The position numbers were made by a program, and so were the translations under genes. A DNA stretch of 64,000 bases from an uncultured Collinsella sp. (GTDB lineage Bacteria > Actinomycetota > Coriobacteriia > Coriobacteriales > Coriobacteriaceae): assembly GCA_902492935.1 (NCBI GenBank), contig CABUNJ010000001.1:62001-126000 (forward strand), in the 5' to 3' direction. The notes beneath the pieces are model-generated. The model saw only the letters and a program-made list of their open reading frames with translations, was not told where the DNA came from and searched no databases. Below, piece after piece: positions 54,148-62,326 of the stretch. Each line of letters starts with the position of its first letter. Position 1 is the first letter of the stretch.

Positions 54148-55485
54148 CTACTTCCCAAATAGCGCACCCAGCAGGCCGCGACGTTTGGGCTTCTCCTCTC
54201 GGTAGGAACCCTCGACGGCGGCTGCCACCTGGCGCGGTTGCTCGCCGCTTCCACGGCGCACAATCTGGTATAGGAACGGCGATTTAACATATTTGACCTC
54301 GACGGGCGTGGCGTGCACGGTGCTCTCGCCGGACAGATGCAGGCTCGGGTTGAGCGGCGCCACGATATGCGTCTCGCGCTTGTCGCTAAACACCACCGCG
54401 GCCGCGCGGCCCGTCTGGCCGTTTACAGCAATGCGCACCTGCTCGCCATCGCGGCTGTCCGTCGCCGGACGATCGACAAAGTACACCGGCACCATAACTA
54501 AGCCGTCCTTGTGCTTGCGGACCTTGCGCGCCCAGGCGCGGATGCTCTTTTTATTGAGCCCCAGTACAGCCTCGGCGTCGTTGCCCGCAACGTCGAGCGC
54601 CAGCTTATCAATAACCACCTGGTCCTTGGTAGACGCATCGACGGAGACAACGCGGAAGTCGCCTTCCTGCATGGCGGGATCGAACGGGCCGACCTTGGCA
54701 AAGTCCCACGGCTCCAAAATGCCCATGAGGCGAACGTCCAGGTAGTTTGCCCTGGGGTATGCCCAGTCGAGCACCTCGTAGTACACCAAGGCCTCCTTGC
54801 TCAGGCCCTTGCCCGGGAAGCTCGCCATCATGCGCAAGTCCGCCAGCGCCATGGGGAAATAGAAGAGCATCATGTCGTTTTGGATCGCGTCTTCCACGTC
54901 GTGCCCGGCAAAGGCATCCGGATACTGGCGCACCAGCTGCAGCGCGTTGGCACGTGCCTGCTGCGGCGAGATTTCGCAGGGAATACCCTGCTCGGGCACA
55001 TACTCCGCACCAACGCCCAAGGTCAGGCGCTTGCTAAACGTCCCCGGCTTGAGCAGGTCCGCAATGCCGATCTTATTGCCGCAGGACGGGCACTCAAACA
55101 CACGCTGCGTTGACTCGCCCTCAAAGGACGCTCCGCAGAAGGGGCAAGGAATGCTCACATGCGTGGCCTCTTGGAACTCCTGCGCCGTGCCGCGATCCTC
55201 CCACAGCAGATGTTCCAGGACCGACTGATTGCGCCAGTGCGCATTGAAGAAATACCAGTCCGGGTCCTGCGGGCGCTCGAGTTGCGACACATGCGTGAGT
55301 TTGAGCAGTCCATCCACCACCGTCAACGGCGTATGGCGAATACCCAAAGCGCTCTTGGGCTCTCCGGCGTCCGCCTGCCACGGAACCACCGTGCCGCAAT
55401 AGGCGCACTCAAAGCTGCGCTTAGCCTGGTGCGAGTACATAGGGCCGCCGCAGTTTTGACATTTAATGGCAAACATCTCGTCCAT
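54148..55485 (-). CDS. Protein with two TFIIB-like zinc ribbons, unknown function
   Basis: A 445-residue protein with two Cys4 zinc ribbons: CQNCGGPM..CAYCG near the N-terminus and CPFCGASF..CPSCGNK near residue 125. The rest (about 150-430) has no recognised motif but includes a beta-rich half near VPVYFVDRP. The basic C-terminus (EEKPKRRGLLGALFGK) may be a membrane or peptide interaction tail. The ATG at 55485 follows AAAGGAGG. It resembles zinc-ribbon proteins predicted to act in surface or quality-control roles, but the function is not known. Confidence 0.8.
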   Translation of the reverse strand: MDEMFAIKCQNCGGPMYSHQAKRSFECAYCGTVVPWQADAGEPKSALGIRHTPLTVVDGLLKLTHVSQLERPQDPDWYFFNAHWRNQSVLEHLLWEDRGTAQEFQEATHVSIPCPFCGASFEGESTQRVFECPSCGNKIGIADLLKPGTFSKRLTLGVGAEYVPEQGIPCEISPQQARANALQLVRQYPDAFAGHDVEDAIQNDMMLFYFPMALADLRMMASFPGKGLSKEALVYYEVLDWAYPRANYLDVRLMGILEPWDFAKVGPFDPAMQEGDFRVVSVDASTKDQVVIDKLALDVAGNDAEAVLGLNKKSIRAWARKVRKHKDGLVMVPVYFVDRPATDSRDGEQVRIAVNGQTGRAAAVVFSDKRETHIVAPLNPSLHLSGESTVHATPVEVKYVKSPFLYQIVRRGSGEQPRQVAAAVEGSYREEKPKRRGLLGALFGK

Positions 55486-55703
55486 GGAAACGTCCTCCTT
55501 TGCACAGGGGCTGTCGACATTAAGTATGTCGAGCAAGCAGGCACATGCCCATACCCATGTGGCCCAAAATGGACCACCCAGGCAGACGAGAAGGCTCGCT
55601 CGTTAGCGCCGGCAGACTATTGCTGCATTTTCTGAGCATCGGTGCACGGCGCCCCCGCGCGAGCTACACTATCCCCTTAAACATGATTGTGAGGACGACC
55701 GCT

Positions 55704-56885
55704 ATGCTATTTGTAAATCGGCTGGTACATACGCTTGTTCCCGGCAGCGAGGGCAAGCCGGTCGATGCATCTTGCCGCACCAACGCGGGTTTTGCCGCAA
55801 GCCTCATCTGCATTGGCCTCAACATCACTCTGTGCCTAGCCAAGGGCATCGCGGGCCTGCTTGCCGGCTCCGTCTCCCTCATCGCCGATGCTTTCAACAA
55901 CCTCTCCGATGCCTCGAGCAACATCGTGAGTCTGCTCGGGTTCCGCCTTGCCAGCCGCCCGGCAGACGAGGGCCACCCTTACGGCCACGGCCGCTACGAG
56001 TACCTGGCCGGTCTGTTTGTCGCCGTCCTGGTTTGCGCCGTCGGCATCAACCTGATTCTCGAGTCGGTCACCAAGATCATCAAGCCCTCGCCCACCGCTT
56101 ACACGTTTATTTCCCTTGCGGCACTGGCTACGTCCATGCTCGTTAAGCTCTGGATGGCAGCGTTCAACCGCACGCTGGGCGATCGCATCGACTCGGAGAC
56201 GCTCATAGCCACGGCGCAGGACTCCAAAAACGACGTCATCACCTCGGGCTCGGTCTTGGTGGCGGCGCTTATTTCGCAGACGACCGGCTTTGATCTCGAT
56301 GGCTGGGCAGGCCTGGGTGTGGGCATCTTCATCTGCATCAGCGGTCTGGGCCTGGTGCGCGACGCCATCAGCCCGTTGCTGGGGCAAGCGCCCGACCCCA
56401 AGCTCGTCCAGGCAATCCGCGACAAGATCATGTCCTATCCGCAGGTCTTGGGCACACACGACCTCATGGTGCACGACTACGGCCCCGGTCGTCAGTTTGC
56501 CAGCGCCCACGTGGAGATGCCCGGCGAGGGCGACGCGTTTGAGCACCACGAGATTCTGGACACCATCGAACACGACATCAAGCGTCAGATGGGCATCGGC
56601 ATCACGCTGCACTGCGACCCCATCGCCACCACCGGCGACGACCTGCGCGGCTGGGTCAAGCGCGGCGTCATGCAGATCGATCCTGCGCTCTCCATCCACG
56701 ACCTGCACGAGCACGACGGGTTCGTTTCGTTTGACCTGGTGCGTCCCGACGGCTTTGACATATCCGACGAGGAGCTGCTGGGGCTCGTCACGCGCATCGT
56801 GCACGAGCGCCGACCCGATGCCTCATGCGTCGTCACGTTTGATTCGGGCTTTAGCTCGCCCGACCGTCCGGCCGAGCAACTGTAG
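55704..56885 (+). CDS. Cation diffusion facilitator (CDF) metal exporter
   Basis: A 393-residue metal/proton antiporter. Six membrane helices lie in about residues 28-210. Site motifs are DAFNNLSDASSN in helix 2 and AQDSKNDVITS in helix 5; the latter is a D-x-x-x-D pattern rather than H-x-x-x-D, which in CDF proteins favours manganese (or iron) over zinc. HPYGHGRYEYLAG is the family motif between helices. Two cytoplasmic ferredoxin-like segments (about 220-300 and 310-390) follow, one more than usual. The ATG at 55704 lies 9 bases after GAGG. The metal assignment is inference. Confidence 0.9.
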   Translation: MLFVNRLVHTLVPGSEGKPVDASCRTNAGFAASLICIGLNITLCLAKGIAGLLAGSVSLIADAFNNLSDASSNIVSLLGFRLASRPADEGHPYGHGRYEYLAGLFVAVLVCAVGINLILESVTKIIKPSPTAYTFISLAALATSMLVKLWMAAFNRTLGDRIDSETLIATAQDSKNDVITSGSVLVAALISQTTGFDLDGWAGLGVGIFICISGLGLVRDAISPLLGQAPDPKLVQAIRDKIMSYPQVLGTHDLMVHDYGPGRQFASAHVEMPGEGDAFEHHEILDTIEHDIKRQMGIGITLHCDPIATTGDDLRGWVKRGVMQIDPALSIHDLHEHDGFVSFDLVRPDGFDISDEELLGLVTRIVHERRPDASCVVTFDSGFSSPDRPAEQL

Positions 56886-56897
56886 CCTGCTTAACAG

Positions 56898-57884
56898 CTA
56901 GTTTCCCTGCGCGCCCGAGATGCCGTTTTGCAGCGCGTCCCAGGCGTTGGTAGCCATATCGCCCAGATTCTGAGCAGTATCGCCGAGGTTTTGGGCTGTA
57001 TCGCCCAGCTCTTGTGCCTTGTCTCCCAACTCCTGTGCCTTGTTGCTCAAATCCTCCAGCGTATTGGAGCTCGAGCTGTCGGTACCGCTTTGGCCGCCGG
57101 ACGAGTTGCCATAGCTGTTCTTGTGCGTGAGCTGAATCTCCAGGTTGCCGTTGTCGTTATAGTAGGCATTCGTAACAACCCAGTTGGAATCGATGACGGG
57201 CGTTGAGCCATCGTCGGTCAGGATCACGGCGTTCGAAAGGTCGGCTCCGCGTGACTTGAGGAGCTTCTTGGCGTTGGACCAGTACTGTCCCGGGATATCG
57301 CTCAGGTCGACGGCAGCAGACTGGGTGGTCTCGGCCTGCTCGGTCGTGGCATCGGTCGTGGCGCCCCGCTTGTTGAGCATGCCCGACACGATGGCGAACA
57401 CGACCGACAAGGCAAAGAAGATCGCCAGCACAATCAGGATTTTCTTGATCACGCTCGACGGACGCGACGGTGCCTTCTCCTCGTCCTCACCATACTGCGG
57501 AATCGATTTGGGATACTCGCGATACGGCTGGCGCGACTCGTAGCGAGGCTGCGCCGTGCGAGGCAAATACGTCGTCTGCTGAGGCTGCGGAATGGGATTC
57601 TGCGGCAGGTTGTCATAGGAATTCGGCGTCGAGGCAGCATAAGAATCCTGCGGCGCGTAATCAAACGGATCCGGAGCTGCGTTGCCATAGGGGCCTTGCG
57701 AAGATGCAGCGTAAGAATCCTGCGCCGTGTCGCCATAGCCCATAACCCGGGTGGGCTCGGCAGAAGGCTGCGTCGCGGCGGGGTCGGTATAACCGGGGTT
57801 GGGAACAACGCGGGTCGCATCGGCGCTATCGCCAGCCTGCGCGGAACCGTAGCCGCCCATCACGGTTGTCTTGTCCTGATCCAT
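56898..57884 (-). CDS. Membrane protein with Thr-x-Val/Met motifs and heptad tail
   Basis: A 328-residue protein. The N-terminal 145 residues are disordered, rich in Pro, Gln, Tyr and Ser, and hold three similar short motifs, DKTTVMGGYG, DATRVV and EPTRVMGYG, which look like phospho-Thr sites for kinases with FHA partners. One membrane helix (IKKILIVLAIFFALSVVFAIV, about 147-168) follows. The outer part has a compact region (DLSDIPGQYWSNAKKLLKSRGADLS) and a seven-residue repeat tail (AQELGDKAQELGDTAQNLGD). No family is recognised; a surface or signalling role is likely. It is convergent with the CDF gene. Confidence 0.75.
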   Translation of the reverse strand: MDQDKTTVMGGYGSAQAGDSADATRVVPNPGYTDPAATQPSAEPTRVMGYGDTAQDSYAASSQGPYGNAAPDPFDYAPQDSYAASTPNSYDNLPQNPIPQPQQTTYLPRTAQPRYESRQPYREYPKSIPQYGEDEEKAPSRPSSVIKKILIVLAIFFALSVVFAIVSGMLNKRGATTDATTEQAETTQSAAVDLSDIPGQYWSNAKKLLKSRGADLSNAVILTDDGSTPVIDSNWVVTNAYYNDNGNLEIQLTHKNSYGNSSGGQSGTDSSSSNTLEDLSNKAQELGDKAQELGDTAQNLGDTAQNLGDMATNAWDALQNGISGAQGN

Positions 57885-58002
57885 GCAACGATTCCTTTCC
57901 GTCGCGCGTGAGCCTCAAGTTATCCATGCATTCTACCCGCGCAAAAGCCTATGATGGGCAGAGTCTATCGGTATCTACAAGACATGCGCGGGTCTAAGGA
58001 TC

Positions 58003-58038
58003 AAAAAGCCCCGCCGGGCCTTGTGGGCACGGCGGGGC
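58003..58038 (-). terminator. Intrinsic terminator after fhs
   Basis: On the minus strand CGCCCCGCCG.. pairs with CGGCGGGGC and is followed by five T. Confidence 0.85.
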
Positions 58039-58063
58039 GGACAAGCAGCTATGGACAGCAGAC

Positions 58064-59731
58064 TTAGAACAGGCCGGTGATGTTGCCGTCGTTGTCGACG
58101 TCGATGTTTTCGGCCGCGGGCACCTTGGGCAGACCCGGCATGGTCAGAACACTGCCGGTCAGCGCGACCACAAAGTGGGCGCCGGCAGAAACCTTGAGCT
58201 CACGCACGGTGATGCGGAAGTTCTCGGGAGCGCCCAGGGCCTTGGCGTTGTCGCTAAAGCTGTACTGCGTCTTGGCGACGCACACCGGCAGGTTGCCAAA
58301 GCCGTTCTCGCGCAGCTCGGCGAGCTGGCGCTTGGCGGCCGGCGTAAAGTCGACGCCGTCGGCGCGGTAGACCTTGGTGGCAACGGCCTCGAGGGCATCA
58401 GCGACATCAGCGCCGTCCTCATAGGCAAACTTGAGCTCGCTCGGCTGCTCGATCAGGCGCATGACCTCATCGGCCAGCTCGAGCGCGCCCTCGCCGCCCT
58501 TGGCCCAGACCTCGGAAAGCTTAACGTTGACGCCGAGCTTCTGGCACTCGGACTCGATGAGAGCAAGCTCGGCCTCGGTGTCCGTCGGGAAGCGGTTGAT
58601 GGCGACCACGCAGGGCAGACCATAAACGTTCTGGATGTTGTCGACGTGACGCAGCAGGTTGGGCATGCCAGCCTTGAGTGCCTCGAGGTTCTCCTCGTTG
58701 AGGTCGGCCTTGGCAACACCGCCGTTGTACTTCAGCGCACGAGCGGTCGCGACGACTACGACAGCGCTGGGGCGAACGCCCGTCATGCGGCACTTGATAT
58801 CGAGGAACTTCTCGGCACCCAGGTCGGCGCCAAAGCCGGCCTCGGTAATGGCGACATCGCCAAAGCGCATCGCCATACGCGTGGCCATGATAGAGTTGCA
58901 GCCGTGGGCAATGTTGGCGAAGGGACCGCCGTGGACAAACGCGGGCGTGCCCTCGAGCGTTTGCACCAGATTGGGCTTGAGCGCGTCCTTAAGCAACGCG
59001 GCCATGGCACCCTGGGCCTTGAGGTCGCGGGCACGGACGGGCTCGCCGGCATAGCTGTAGCCGACAACGATCTCGCCCAAGCGCTCCTTAAGATCGTTGA
59101 TGCTCGTGGACAGGCACAGGATTGCCATGACCTCGGAGGCGACGGTGATATCGAAGCCGTCCTCGCGCGGCACGCCCTGGGCCTTACCGCCAATGCCGTC
59201 GATGACGTGGCGCAGCTGGCGGTCGTTCATATCGACGACGCGCTTCCAAGTGATGCGCTTAACGTCAATACCGAGCTGGTTGCCCTGCTGAATATGGTTG
59301 TCGAGCATGGCGGCCAGCAGGTTATTGGCGGCACCGATAGCGTGGAAGTCGCCGGTAAAGTGCAGGTTGATATCCTCCATGGGGATGACCTGAGCCCAGC
59401 CGCCGCCGGCAGCACCGCCCTTGACGCCAAAGACGGGGCCGAGCGAAGGCTCACGCAGGGCCACGGCGCTCTTGATACCTCGACGACGCAAGCCATCGGC
59501 CAGACCGATGGTCGTGGTGGTCTTGCCCTCGCCCGCGGGCGTTGGGTTGATAGCGGTCACGAGGACGAGCTTGGCCTGGTGATCAGTCGGCTCGTTGAGC
59601 AGTGAATAGTCGACCTTAGCCTTGTCGAAGCCGTAAGGAATAAGGTGCTTAACGTCGACGCCGGCGTTCTTGGCCACCTCGGTAATAGGCAGTGGCGTGA
59701 CAGAACGTGCGATTTCGATGTCAGTAGGCAT
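58064..59731 (-). CDS. fhs: Formate-tetrahydrofolate ligase
   Basis: A 555-residue Fhs (formyl-THF synthetase), which joins formate to THF at the cost of ATP to give 10-formyl-THF. The P-loop PTPAGEGKTTTTIGLADG is near residues 62-80; LREPSLGPVFGVKGGAAGGG and VATARALKYNGG are typical. The ATG at 59731 follows AAAGGACC. With FchA and FolD, encoded 12 kb away, it completes conversion of formate to 5,10-methylene-THF, the methyl-branch start of the Wood-Ljungdahl route, also used for purine and glycine/serine metabolism. Confidence 0.97.
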   Translation of the reverse strand: MPTDIEIARSVTPLPITEVAKNAGVDVKHLIPYGFDKAKVDYSLLNEPTDHQAKLVLVTAINPTPAGEGKTTTTIGLADGLRRRGIKSAVALREPSLGPVFGVKGGAAGGGWAQVIPMEDINLHFTGDFHAIGAANNLLAAMLDNHIQQGNQLGIDVKRITWKRVVDMNDRQLRHVIDGIGGKAQGVPREDGFDITVASEVMAILCLSTSINDLKERLGEIVVGYSYAGEPVRARDLKAQGAMAALLKDALKPNLVQTLEGTPAFVHGGPFANIAHGCNSIMATRMAMRFGDVAITEAGFGADLGAEKFLDIKCRMTGVRPSAVVVVATARALKYNGGVAKADLNEENLEALKAGMPNLLRHVDNIQNVYGLPCVVAINRFPTDTEAELALIESECQKLGVNVKLSEVWAKGGEGALELADEVMRLIEQPSELKFAYEDGADVADALEAVATKVYRADGVDFTPAAKRQLAELRENGFGNLPVCVAKTQYSFSDNAKALGAPENFRITVRELKVSAGAHFVVALTGSVLTMPGLPKVPAAENIDVDNDGNITGLF

Positions 59732-59875
59732 GGGCGGTCCTTTCGTTACCGAATGAGAAAAAGACCAATTCAGCATAGCACGGGCGCGCAATAGTAAAAC
59801 GCCCATAACCGATGAACGGCGATATGCTTACCCGATGCCCAGCGATAGTCCAACAGCCCGCCAAAACAAAGCGCC

Positions 59876-60943
59876 CTAAACGGTAGGTTCAATCCCCAGG
59901 TGCTCAAAGGTGCGAAGGGTTGCCTGACGGCCCTGCGGCGTACGAATCATCAACCCGCACTGCAGCAAATAGGGCTCATAGACATCCTCGAGCGTGCCCG
60001 GGTCCTCGCCCACCGCGCTGGCAAGGGTCGTAAGTCCCACGGCACGGCCGGAGAACGTCTTGGCGAGCGTCTCCAAGATGCGAATATCCATCCAGTCCAG
60101 ACCAAGCTCATCAATCTCGAAGAACTCGAGCGCCTGACGGCAAATATCAAGCTCAATAGGACCGTTGCCGCGCACCTGCGCATAGTCGCGCACACGCTTG
60201 AGCAGACGGTTGGCCAAGCGCGGCGTGCCACGCGAGCGCGAGCCGATCTCGAGCGCGCTCGGATGGTCGATCGTCACGCCCAGGATAGTCGCCGAGCGCG
60301 TCACAATCTGCGCGAGCTCCTCGACCGTGTAGTAATCCAGGCGATATGAAATGCCAAAGCGGTCGCGCAACGGGCCGGTCAACATGCCTGAGCGGGTCGT
60401 TGCCGCTACCAGCGTAAACTTGGGAATATCCAGGCGAATCGAGCGCGCCGCCGGACCTCTACCGATCACGATATCGAGGGCAAAGTCCTCCATCGCGGGG
60501 TACAGGACCTCCTCGACCGAACGGTTGAGGCGGTGGATCTCGTCGATAAACAGCACATCACCCGGCTGCAAGTTAGTAAGGATGGCCGCCAGGTCGCCCG
60601 TGCGCGCGATGGCAGGGCCACTCGTGGTCTTGATCTGAGCGCCCAGCTCGTTGGCGATAACGGTGGCCAGCGTGGTCTTGCCCAGGCCCGGAGGACCCGA
60701 GAAAATCACGTGGTCGAGCGTCTCGCCACGGTTCTGCGCCGCTTCGATCAACACGCGCAGGCTCTGCTTGATGTGCTCCTGGCCACAGTAGTCGTCCAGG
60801 CGCTGGGGGCGCAAAGTGCGGTCGACATCAAGGTCCTCGGCCGTCAGCTCCGAGCCCACCATGCGCTCGCCGTGCGCCATGGATGCCGCCGGCGAGTTGC
60901 CGGGCGTCGCCCACAGGTCCTGAGAGTCATCGGCTTCCCACAT
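59876..60943 (-). CDS. ruvB: Holliday-junction branch-migration helicase RuvB
   Basis: A 355-residue AAA+ motor. Walker A is GPPGLGKTTLA, Walker B LFIDEIHRLN, sensor 1 TLVAATTRSG and the arginine-finger stretch GPLRDRFG; the C-terminal winged helix ends in GRQATLRTFEHLG. With RuvA it migrates Holliday junctions. The ATG overlaps the stop codon of ruvA (TGATG), so the genes are coupled. Confidence 0.97.
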   Translation of the reverse strand: MWEADDSQDLWATPGNSPAASMAHGERMVGSELTAEDLDVDRTLRPQRLDDYCGQEHIKQSLRVLIEAAQNRGETLDHVIFSGPPGLGKTTLATVIANELGAQIKTTSGPAIARTGDLAAILTNLQPGDVLFIDEIHRLNRSVEEVLYPAMEDFALDIVIGRGPAARSIRLDIPKFTLVAATTRSGMLTGPLRDRFGISYRLDYYTVEELAQIVTRSATILGVTIDHPSALEIGSRSRGTPRLANRLLKRVRDYAQVRGNGPIELDICRQALEFFEIDELGLDWMDIRILETLAKTFSGRAVGLTTLASAVGEDPGTLEDVYEPYLLQCGLMIRTPQGRQATLRTFEHLGIEPTV

Positions 60944-61563
60944 CACGCATCCATTCCGAGTCGCTTAAGCGCCGCGCCGAGCAGATCCTCGACACGCATA
61001 TTTTGCCCATCATACCCGCTCAGGGCAACATCGGTCTCCTGCGGGCTAAAGCCCATGGAAAGGAGTGCCGCACGGGCATCATCGATGGCCGAGGGAGCGG
61101 CAGCGGGCACGGGCATCGCAACCTGTCCGGGAATCACGTCGACCGGCACAAAGCCCTTATCCTTGGCAAAGGTGCTCTTGAGTTCCAGAATCAGACGCTG
61201 CGCTGTCTTTTTGCCCACACCGGGAACCATGGCCATACCCTTGTCGTCCTCGGCCATTACCAGCGAATACAGCTGCCCCACGGTATAGGTAGAGAGCACG
61301 GCAAGCGCCAGGCGCGGACCGACACCCGACACGGACACGAGCCGATCGAACATCGTGCGCTCATCCTTTGAGGAAAAACCGAAAAGTGTCATGGCGTCCT
61401 CGCGCACCTGCATACGCGTGTAGAGGCGGACCTCGCCGCCGGGCGTAGGCAGCGTAGCGGCGGTGCTGCCCGAGATGCCGAGCTCAAAGCCCACGCCCGA
61501 CACATCGACGACGGCCGAGCTCATCGTGGCCTCGACAAGCGTTCCATGGAGCTGGGAAATCAT
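60943..61563 (-). CDS. ruvA: Holliday-junction-binding protein RuvA
   Basis: A 206-residue tetrameric junction-binding protein. The N-terminal OB fold starts MISQLHGTLVEA; two helix-hairpin-helix motifs are seen around LVSVSGVGPRLA and MVPGVGKKTAQRLI; the flexible C-terminal domain (about 145-206) contacts RuvB. Its start overlaps the ruvC stop by ATGA. Confidence 0.97.
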   Translation of the reverse strand: MISQLHGTLVEATMSSAVVDVSGVGFELGISGSTAATLPTPGGEVRLYTRMQVREDAMTLFGFSSKDERTMFDRLVSVSGVGPRLALAVLSTYTVGQLYSLVMAEDDKGMAMVPGVGKKTAQRLILELKSTFAKDKGFVPVDVIPGQVAMPVPAAAPSAIDDARAALLSMGFSPQETDVALSGYDGQNMRVEDLLGAALKRLGMDA

Positions 61564-62084
61564 CAGTATCCGGTTCCTCTCTGTTGATAGAACTCGCCAC
61601 CGGTGAGTTCACGGGTGCGGCTGAGGTTTACGTGGCAGATGGCGCAAGCCAGGGCATCGGCGGCATGGTCGGGATGCGGGTCGTGGTCGAGCTGTGTTAG
61701 CGTGCGTACCATGTAGGCGACCTGCCGCTTGTCCGCGGCGCCGGTGCCCACCACAGCCTGTTTGATCTGCATGGGCGTGTACTCGCCAATCTCGAGCGCG
61801 CATTCCGAAAGCGCGACGAGTGCAGCACCGCGGGCATGCGCCGTAGGGATGGCCGAGCGAACGTTGGCGCCAAAGTAAATGCTCTCGATAGCAGCGGTAT
61901 CGGGACGATAGCGTTCGACAACGCCCTTGAGGTCGCGGGCGATATGCGACAGGCGCACCGCGAGCGGACTTCCGGCACTGGTCTCGATGCAGCCATAGGC
62001 ACGGCAGCGAACCTCGCCACGCCGCTCCTCGATAATCCCCCAACCCGTATGAGCCAAACCGGGGTCAATGCCCAAGATAACCAA
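61563..62084 (-). CDS. ruvC: Holliday-junction resolvase RuvC
   Basis: A 173-residue nuclease that cuts Holliday junctions. The four acidic active-site residues are present: Asp in ILGIDPG, Glu in AIESIYFG, and the two Asp of HPDHAADALA. The likely start is a TTG at 62084, with GGGGAGG 5 bases upstream and the usual MVILGIDPG N-terminus; an earlier TTG at 62105 would destroy this fit. First gene of ruvCAB. Confidence 0.95.
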   Translation of the reverse strand: MVILGIDPGLAHTGWGIIEERRGEVRCRAYGCIETSAGSPLAVRLSHIARDLKGVVERYRPDTAAIESIYFGANVRSAIPTAHARGAALVALSECALEIGEYTPMQIKQAVVGTGAADKRQVAYMVRTLTQLDHDPHPDHAADALACAICHVNLSRTRELTGGEFYQQRGTGY

Positions 62085-62220
62085 GCCAACCTCCCCTCGC
62101 CACAAGCACAGCGCAAGACAAGGCCCCGCGCACTATTAACGAACGTCTGTTCTATAATAACACAACGCAAGCCCTATAAGTCAGCCGAGATCGAATTGTA
62201 GGTTGAGCATACGCAAGCGA

Positions 62221-62318
62221 GCGCCCGCCAGAGCGAGCAAGGTGCCTTGAAAGAGGAGGGCATTGACCTGGCGGTCATGCCCGACGATTGAAAGGCAGAT
62301 TGCCGCTCTGGCGGGCGC
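62221..62318. ncRNA. Three-stem structured element, copy C
   Basis: Outer stem GCGCCCGCCAGAGCG / CGCTCTGGCGGGCGC, then GCAA/TTGC, the GGT/AGA loop, GCCTT/AAGGC and the terminal hairpin GGGCAT-T-GACC / GGTC-ATGCCC with loop TGGC. It begins about 135 bases upstream of the ruvC start and ends 8 bases past the stop of the NAD-synthetase-like gene. Confidence 0.7.
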
Positions 62319-62326
62319 GCAGCGAC

